The notes under the pieces were generated by a model that saw nothing but the letters and a program-made list of their open reading frames with translations, was not told the origin of the DNA and did not search any database. A DNA stretch of 43,872 bases. Source: Ruminococcaceae bacterium P7 (GTDB lineage Bacteria; Bacillota; Clostridia; Oscillospirales; Acutalibacteraceae). The stretch covers positions 1 through 43,872 of the forward strand of contig FMUA01000021.1 of the NCBI GenBank assembly GCA_900100595.1. The letters run 5' to 3'. Each line of letters begins with the position of its first letter. Positions within the stretch are counted from its first letter, which is position 1. Shown piece after piece: positions 38,984 to 43,872 of the stretch. Made by a program: the position numbers and the translations under genes.

Positions 38984-39301
38984 TTATTCCTCTATTACCG
39001 TGTTGTTGAACATACGTCTGAGGATTTCCTCATAATAAACGCCCCACTTCCAAACGGGAACAGCAAGCAAATCAACGCCGTCTTTCCTAATGTGCGACAA
39101 GCCGTACAGCAATCTGTCGTCATTTTTGAAACGCACAGTATCCTGTGAGGATATATAATGAATGTCCTTTTTTGCCAGAAGCTGAGCCGCAGCCTTTGCG
39201 CCTGTGATGCCCGACCATTCAAGATAGACCTTTGCCCGGAGATTTGCCATCTGCGCTCTGAGAGCACACGCGTTGATACAGGCGATACGCCCGAAAATAG
39301 G
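38984..39301 (-). pseudogene. Fragment of a BMP-family (BmpA-type) solute-binding lipoprotein
   Basis: About 105 codons match the C-terminal half of BMP proteins: PIFGRIACINACALRAQMAN, KVYLEWSGITGAKAA, HYISSQDTVRFKN, LLAVPVWKWGVYYEEILRRM. There is no start, signal peptide or N-terminal half, and the frame ends just after NNTVIEE, short of the family end. BMP proteins bind nucleosides or purines outside the cell for ABC uptake. The fragment is joined to a truncated malG-type permease through a terminator-like hairpin. Confidence 0.7.
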
Positions 39302-39318
39302 ATAAAAGCAAACATAAC

Positions 39319-39347
39319 AAAAGCTCCTTTTGACAAGGAGCTTTTTT
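39319..39347 (+). terminator. Hairpin at the permease/BMP junction
   Basis: AAAAGCTCCTT pairs with AAGGAGCTTTT over 11 bases, with T6 on the plus strand and TTTTGTT on the minus strand. It sits exactly between two unrelated gene fragments, so it may be the scar of an inserted element. Confidence 0.65.
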
Positions 39348-39349
39348 AT

Positions 39350-39574
39350 ACAATATAAAGAAGTTGTAGCTTTGCCATACCTCGCCGAAGTTCTCCCAGT
39401 GCCATCCGTTCTGAGGGAAAATATAGAAGGGGTCAACGGATATAGCTTCCTGATTTGTCTTGAGCGCTGTCAGAATCATCCAGACAAACGGTACCAGCAT
39501 GACAAACGACATGATAATCAGGATACGTACATCGTAATTTTACTTGCGCGAGCACGCGCGCGTGCGCTTTTCAT
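39350..39574 (-). pseudogene. MalG-type sugar ABC permease, frameshifted and truncated
   Basis: ATG at 39574, with AGGGGG upstream, encodes MKSARARARASKITMYVS and then hits a TGA; one base off, the frame continues LIIMSFVMLVPFVWMILTAL, IFPQNGWHWENFGEVW and stops matching after YNFFILY. The normal protein is about 280 residues with the EAA loop in its second half, which is absent. It is the second permease of the CUT1 sugar transporter encoded upstream. Two independent lesions indicate a non-functional gene unless the assembly is wrong. Confidence 0.8.
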
Positions 39575-39593
39575 ATTTCAATTCCCCCTTTCA

Positions 39594-40496
39594 TCACGGA
39601 TGATACACAAGCTTTTTCTCCACTCTTTGCAGAATGAAGGTGACAAGCATGATGAATACAACCAGAACCATAACAATCGTCGCGCCGTAGCCCTTGTCGC
39701 CGTTTGTAAAGGCGTAGGTGTAGAACAGATAAACGATCGACTGCGTATTTTCAAGCGCGAGATTCGTTTTGTCCATAACCATGAACATCAAATCGAATAT
39801 CGTGAGCGCACCAATGATTCGGGTCTGTACGATAAAGAACGTCGTCGGGCTGAGCAGCGGAACCGTAATATGGAAGAACTGGCGAATACCGGTTGCGCCG
39901 TCAATCTCTGCCGCCTCATAATAATCTCCCGGTATTTCCTGCAAGCCGGAAATGAACAAGACCATATTGTAGCCGATTACCGACCACACGCCGATAATAC
40001 CGATTGAAATCCATGCGATATTGGGATCTGAAATCCACGCGATATCTGTGTGGAATATGTTGTTCAAAAGACCGAACTGCTGGTTGTACAGCCACTTCCA
40101 TACCATTGCGACAGCTGCGGGAGCGCAGACCATCGGCAGGAAAAAGATGGTGCGGAACGCGGATGTTCCTTTGAGCTTTTTGTTGAGGAATACCGCAAGA
40201 ACCAGCGCGATAACAACGCCGAACGGCACTTCTATGATAGCGTATTTAATCGTGTTCCACAGGGAATGCCATGTTTCTCCGGCTGTGAGCACATTTATAT
40301 AGTTGGTAAAGCCGATAAACACATTGCCTTTTCCGAAATCTCCCGTTTTACAGAATGACTGCCACAGGGTTTGAATGGCGGGATAAAAGTTAAGAACAAT
40401 CAGTCCTATCATTGTCGGCGCTATAAACGCCAACGCCCATCTCGCTTCCCTTTTTGCCGCGGCGGTTCTCTTCTTTTTAGGAGTTTTTTGTTTCAT
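39594..40496 (-). CDS. MalF-type sugar ABC transporter permease
   Basis: A 300-residue CUT1-family permease with six helices. The N-terminal tail is basic (KQKTPKKKRTAAAKREARW), helix 1 is LAFIAPTMIGLIVLNFYPA, and the EAA loop EAAEIDGATGIRQFFHITVP docks the ATPase. The C-terminus RVEKKLVYHP is typical. It moves a mono- or oligosaccharide together with the binding protein upstream. It is intact, but its partner malG-type gene downstream is broken. It follows the binding-protein gene after 41 bases. Confidence 0.93.
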   Translation of the reverse strand: MKQKTPKKKRTAAAKREARWALAFIAPTMIGLIVLNFYPAIQTLWQSFCKTGDFGKGNVFIGFTNYINVLTAGETWHSLWNTIKYAIIEVPFGVVIALVLAVFLNKKLKGTSAFRTIFFLPMVCAPAAVAMVWKWLYNQQFGLLNNIFHTDIAWISDPNIAWISIGIIGVWSVIGYNMVLFISGLQEIPGDYYEAAEIDGATGIRQFFHITVPLLSPTTFFIVQTRIIGALTIFDLMFMVMDKTNLALENTQSIVYLFYTYAFTNGDKGYGATIVMVLVVFIMLVTFILQRVEKKLVYHP

Positions 40497-40537
40497 AATC
40501 TGCCTCCTTATTTATTTAACCGCTTATCCGGCTTTGC

Positions 40538-41851
40538 TTACTCGTTGGCGATTGCGTCCTCAATAATCTTCTGCGAGTTATCGCAGGCGGTTGACATCAG
40601 ATCGGCGTCGTTGGGATTTTGCCACGGATCAAGGAATCCGCCCTTCTGCTGAATCGCGTCCTCCCACACGGTCGTTTTGCGGGTATAGGGACGGAAGAAC
40701 AGCTTGTAGTCCTCAATTTCAACAAAGGGTGAAATGTCCGTGTCGGGGAATGCCTGTGTGAAGGTATCGGAAACGCCCTTCATGCCGCCCATTGTTACGC
40801 CGTATTCCGACTGAAGCTTCTGACCTTCTTCAGAGCAGAAGTATGTAATCAGGCTTGCAGCGGAGTCGGGATCCTTTGTAGCAGCGGAGGCTGCCCAGCC
40901 GAGTCCGTTGTATGCGGAGTAGCGCTCGCCTTCGTCGCACTTGCCGTTGCCGTTTACGTCAGCGTAAGGAAGAAGCGCCCACTTGTAGTCCGCGCTGTTT
41001 TCGGCGGTGTAGAAAGCGTTGATCATCCACGAACCCTGCGTAATCATAGCGCATTTGTTGGACTGGAACAGAGAATCGGTACCGGTCTCGGCGACAACGC
41101 TCTGGGGGGCGCCGACGGTAAGGAGCTTTCTTACCATTTCCATTGCCTGCTTGCCCTTGTCGGAGCCGATCGTAGTTCCTTTGTGATCCTCGGTGATGAT
41201 TTCCGCGCCGTAATCGTATACAATGTTATACCAGCCGTCCTGATTGTTCGAGGTGTTCATCGCCATACCGTAAACGTCGCCGTTAGAACCTTCGGTGATT
41301 TTCTTGGCTGCTTCGTACATGTTCTCCCATGTCCAGTCCTTAGTGGGATACTCAACGCCGTACTTGTCAAAAATTGCCTTGTTATAGAGCAGCGCGATGG
41401 TGTCGTGATCCTTAGGCAGAGCATAAATGTTGCCGTCGCTACGGGTATAAAGATTCTTTACGCCTTCGTAGTACTTGGACATATCGATTTTTTCCTTCTC
41501 AACATAATCGTTGAGTTTGAGTAAAACATCATTTTCCATGTACATCTGCGCGTTGTTAGAGTGCATCCAGAACACGTCGGGCATTGTTCCGCCTGACGCG
41601 CCCGCTTCAAGGAGCGTCCAGTAGTTATCCCAGTCGACAACCTCAATGTTGACCTTTACTCCGGATGTTTCTGTCCATTTGTCGGCGATTTTTTGCAGAC
41701 CCTTTTGCTGGTTGGAATCCCAGATGTTAACTGTCAGGGAATCCGCCTTTGCGCCTGAGCCTGAGCCTGAACCTGAGTTGCCGCAGGCGGTCATTGAAAC
41801 GGCAGATGCCGCAATGACAGCAGCGAGCACGAGTGCAGAGAACTTTTTCAT
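40538..41851 (-). CDS. Sugar ABC transporter solute-binding lipoprotein
   Basis: A 437-residue protein. The signal peptide with lipobox MTAC (MKKFSALVLAAVIAASAVS) leads into a Gly/Ser linker and a CUT1 binding-protein fold: VNIWDSNQQKGLQKIADKW, PDVFWMHSNNAQMY, ALPKDHDTIALLYNK, and CAMITQGSWMINAFY. It captures a carbohydrate at the cell surface and feeds the permease. AGGAGG lies 8 bases before the ATG. Its orientation is divergent from the ATPase gene across a 687-base gap. The specific sugar cannot be told. Confidence 0.93.
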   Translation of the reverse strand: MKKFSALVLAAVIAASAVSMTACGNSGSGSGSGAKADSLTVNIWDSNQQKGLQKIADKWTETSGVKVNIEVVDWDNYWTLLEAGASGGTMPDVFWMHSNNAQMYMENDVLLKLNDYVEKEKIDMSKYYEGVKNLYTRSDGNIYALPKDHDTIALLYNKAIFDKYGVEYPTKDWTWENMYEAAKKITEGSNGDVYGMAMNTSNNQDGWYNIVYDYGAEIITEDHKGTTIGSDKGKQAMEMVRKLLTVGAPQSVVAETGTDSLFQSNKCAMITQGSWMINAFYTAENSADYKWALLPYADVNGNGKCDEGERYSAYNGLGWAASAATKDPDSAASLITYFCSEEGQKLQSEYGVTMGGMKGVSDTFTQAFPDTDISPFVEIEDYKLFFRPYTRKTTVWEDAIQQKGGFLDPWQNPNDADLMSTACDNSQKIIEDAIANE

Positions 41852-42421
41852 TACTAATTCCTCCTGTAAATTATTGTCAATTTGCACAATCTGTGCGCCT
41901 CGATTTTATTTTACAACCACATATTACATTTTACTATGGGGCAATGTTATCAAAACATTCCTTTATGTTATATCCTTGCGTGATTTCTTGGTTTTCGGGG
42001 TTATTTTTCGACAAACAATCGATTTTGCGGCAGGACTGTTACCCATAATACATTCACATATTCTGATTATTAGTGTGCAAAGTGCCAACGACTTTTCTCC
42101 GTTAAAATACACAATTCACCGCCTTTCAAATTGTAAGTGTTGACAGTTCCGGCTTTGCTGATATCTAAAAAACGCAGAGTATATGCGGTTTTCTTGAACG
42201 CATCAAGAGAAAAGAGCCGCCCGATTGCAAGCCTGAAAAATTCCTTATCACCGCTCGATTTATTACCTTATAACATTTTGGCATATTTGTATAACATTAC
42301 ACTCTGCCATTTTTTAAGAATATGCATTACACTAATGGTGTCAGGTACTCAGCCTGCAAAAACTATTATATTGGCGCCTGTTCACTCCACGACATGAACG
42401 GCGTACAAACTAAAGGAGGAA
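41852..42421. other. Intergenic region between the binding-protein and ATPase genes
   Basis: 570 A+T-rich bases without a supported gene. A short dyad GCACAGATTGTGC (about 41884-41896) lies in the binding-protein leader and may be an operator. TTGACA at about 42140 followed 16 bases later by TATCTA is a weak rightward promoter candidate. No LacI/GntR-type regulator gene is adjacent. I see no further structure. Confidence 0.5.
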
Positions 42422-42538
42422 ATGTCAACTCCGTCGGCTCACGGTGCGGCAGTGTGGAGACCTGTCGTAACGCGGAACGTTCCGAAGCGGATGTCCGTAA
42501 GTCGGCATAGCGGAGGCTTTGCCGTCAGAGTCAGGATT
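42422..42538 (+). repeat. 117-bp in-frame insertion between a strong ribosome site and the ATPase start
   Basis: AAAGGAGGAAATGTCA at 42412-42427 looks like the natural start of the ATPase gene, yet family sequence begins at a second ATGTCA at 42539-42544. The 117 bases between (39 codons, no stop) are GC-rich, contain the palindrome GGAACGTTCC, and encode a basic, low-hydrophobicity stretch with no family match. The ATGTCA duplication flanks it like a short target repeat. Confidence 0.45.
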
Positions 42539-43540
42539 ATGTCAGAAGTAATCTTAAAGGGAATCAAAAAAATCTACGACAACAAGGTAACAGCCGTACA
42601 CGATGTTAACCTCAACATTAAGGACAAGGAGTTCATTGTCCTCGTCGGTCCCTCGGGCTGCGGTAAATCCACAACGCTTCGCATGGTTGCGGGCTTAGAG
42701 GTTATTTCCGAAGGAGAGATTTACATCGACGGCAAAATCATGAACGACATTGCCCCCAAGGACAGAGATATCGCAATGGTGTTCCAGAACTACGCGCTTT
42801 ATCCTCACATCACCGTATATGACAATATGGCATTTGCGCTCAAGCTCAGAAGAACACCGAAGGCGGAAATCGACAAAAAGGTGAAAGAGGTTGCCGAAAT
42901 TCTCGGTATCACTCAGTATCTGAACCGCAAGCCGAAGGCTCTTTCTGGCGGTCAGCGCCAGCGTGTCGCGATCGGCAGAGCTATGGTCAGAAATCCGAAG
43001 GTATTTTTAATGGACGAGCCTCTCTCAAACCTTGACGCAAAGCTAAGAAACGAAATGCGTGCCGAGATCATCAAGCTGCGTCAGCGAATCGACACTACCT
43101 TTATGTACGTTACTCACGATCAGACCGAGGCTATGACGCTTGCGGACCGCATTGTTATTATGAAGGACGGTTACGTCAACCAAATCGGTACGCCGCAGGA
43201 GTTATTTAACAAGCCGGTCAATCTGTTTGTCGCGGGCTTCATCGGAATGCCCGTTATGAACTTCTTCCAGGAGAGCAAGCTGCTGCTTGAAAACGGCGTT
43301 TACTACGCGGAAATCAGAGGAGTGAAGTTCAAGCTCAGCGATTTTCAGCAGAAAGCTCTGAAAAGAAAAAACCAAAAAGCGACTTCCATTACCGCCGGCG
43401 TCCGTCCCCAGCACATTTCAGTTGGCAGCGGCGACCTCAGCGCCAACATTGAAGTCAGCGAAATGATGGGTACCGAGTACAGCATTCACGCAATGTGCGG
43501 AAACGATGAAGTTGTTATTGAACCTGTCAATAATACTTGA
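42539..43540 (+). CDS. MsmK/UgpC-type sugar ABC ATPase, 3' end replaced by an IS
   Basis: 333 residues from [16 protein letters not shown]. It has Walker [10 protein letters not shown], the Q-loop [10 protein letters not shown], signature [14 protein letters not shown], Walker [13 protein letters not shown], the switch His THDQTEAM, and the start of the MsmK-type regulatory domain ([11 protein letters not shown]). Family proteins run to about 365-375 residues; here the sequence leaves the family after VVIEPV and stops at 43540, where IS3-type DNA begins. MsmK energises several sugar transporters in Firmicutes. Translation could also start at 42422, adding 39 residues. Confidence 0.85.
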   Translation: MSEVILKGIKKIYDNKVTAVHDVNLNIKDKEFIVLVGPSGCGKSTTLRMVAGLEVISEGEIYIDGKIMNDIAPKDRDIAMVFQNYALYPHITVYDNMAFALKLRRTPKAEIDKKVKEVAEILGITQYLNRKPKALSGGQRQRVAIGRAMVRNPKVFLMDEPLSNLDAKLRNEMRAEIIKLRQRIDTTFMYVTHDQTEAMTLADRIVIMKDGYVNQIGTPQELFNKPVNLFVAGFIGMPVMNFFQESKLLLENGVYYAEIRGVKFKLSDFQQKALKRKNQKATSITAGVRPQHISVGSGDLSANIEVSEMMGTEYSIHAMCGNDEVVIEPVNNT

Positions 43541-43872
43541 CACATTAAACTCGAACAAAATCAAGCAACTGCCAATAAGTCATGAAAATACTGTTTCCGC
43601 TTGACTGAAGGCGGCAAGCCGTCGTTAGCGGAACAGATCCTGCGGTTGTTCCAATAGCTGAGGAAGTATTGCCAGACCATTGATTTTAATTCTTTAATAG
43701 AATAATTCTCAGGCTTTCTGTTTCGGCTGTAAAACATTTCTTCCTTCATCCTTGCCCACATGCTCTCGCACTTGGCGTTGTCGTGGCACCTGCCGCCGGC
43801 GCTGTTCATACTCTGAATGATTCCGGTTTTAGCAATGGCAGCGCGGTATTTGGCACTCGTATATTGACTGCC
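43541..43872 (-). mobile_element. IS3-family insertion sequence, one end inside the window
   Basis: The DNA from just after the ATPase gene to the right edge belongs to an IS3-family element, whose transposase reads leftward. The terminal inverted repeat should lie near TGACACATTAAACTCGAA at 43539-43556. The other end and the target duplication are outside the window. Confidence 0.75.
43561..43872 (-). CDS. IS3-family transposase (OrfB), C-terminal part
   Basis: The frame is open to the window edge and reads GSQYTSAKYRAAIAKTGIIQ, SMNSAGGRCHDNAKCESMWA, RMKEEMFYSRNRKPENYS, then WQYFLSYWNNRRICSANDG and PPSVKRKQY. These are the last motifs of the IS3/IS150 DDE domain: the third catalytic residue is the Glu in CHDNAKCES, and the YNxxR-type motif reads YWNNRR. 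The N-terminal part lies beyond the window. It is the probable cause of the ATPase truncation. Confidence 0.9.
   Translation of the reverse strand, partial: GSQYTSAKYRAAIAKTGIIQSMNSAGGRCHDNAKCESMWARMKEEMFYSRNRKPENYSIKELKSMVWQYFLSYWNNRRICSANDGLPPSVKRKQYFHDLLAVA

Noticed and set aside
42137..42397. 86-codon frame in the gap before the ATPase gene
   Set aside because: Starts with TTG, no ribosome site, no domain; looks like open noncoding sequence.

Overview
The window is chromosomal DNA of a Gram-positive, gut- or rumen-type clostridium, most likely Oscillospirales/Ruminococcaceae. The grounds are two proteins with type I dockerin modules (one joined to a serpin), clostridial-type regulators (XRE, PadR with a DUF1700 partner, ArsR), strong AGGAGG ribosome sites throughout, moderate-to-high GC in the host genes, and small lipoproteins of a kind common in gut Firmicutes. 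This placement is inferred from gene content; no rRNA or tRNA gene is present.

Region 1 (1 to about 9,750) is the left part of a Mu-like transposable prophage. Reading leftward from an operator/promoter region at 8,450-8,550 come a Cro/Ner-like regulator, an XRE-Lar fusion, small early genes, MuA transposase, MuB ATPase, an AbrB-like regulator, GemA (gp16), a Mor-type activator, a dyad/terminator, and then the first late genes (gp25-, gp26- and gp27-position proteins). A NusG/LoaP-like gene runs off the left edge. The self-cleaving S24 repressor is divergent at 8,566-9,228, as in Mu. The most striking feature is a pair of type II hammerhead ribozymes, one just upstream of muA and one just upstream of a small early gene. 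All core nucleotides are conserved and the stems covary between the two copies. The 9.23-9.75 kb segment should hold the phage left end; it also has its own leftward promoter, a 14-codon ORF and tandem terminators.

Region 2 (9.8-35.7 kb) is ordinary host chromosome: dockerin-serpin, Nudix hydrolase, Bcp peroxiredoxin, a metallo-beta-lactamase-fold enzyme, GNAT, DUF3795, QueT transporter, an HTH/membrane-kinase divergent pair, a zinc-ribbon membrane protein, a DUF6591-like lipoprotein, the panBCD pantothenate operon with a strong promoter and a leader hairpin matching the pan RNA motif, TfoX and radical SAM genes, a frameshifted HEAT-like gene, an arsR/permease/thioredoxin module, PadR-DUF1700, MTA/SAH nucleosidase, a GH32 fructosidase, a polysaccharide deacetylase, a YdcF-type membrane protein, a class C beta-lactamase-like hydrolase, a MutS-like ATPase, an XRE regulator and RecQ.

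Region 3 (35.8-43.9 kb) is disturbed. It holds the C-terminal remnant of a dockerin protein, an in-frame chimera of a DUF927 helicase-like N-terminus with two pieces of a large serine recombinase, a 50-codon ORF, a BMP-lipoprotein fragment, a malG-type permease that is both frameshifted and truncated, intact malF-type permease and solute-binding-protein genes, and a divergent MsmK-type ATPase. That ATPase carries a 117-bp in-frame insertion at its start and is cut at its 3' end by an IS3-family element running off the right edge. The sugar ABC transporter encoded here is therefore probably non-functional. Either genuine decay by mobile elements or assembly chimerism could explain the patchwork.
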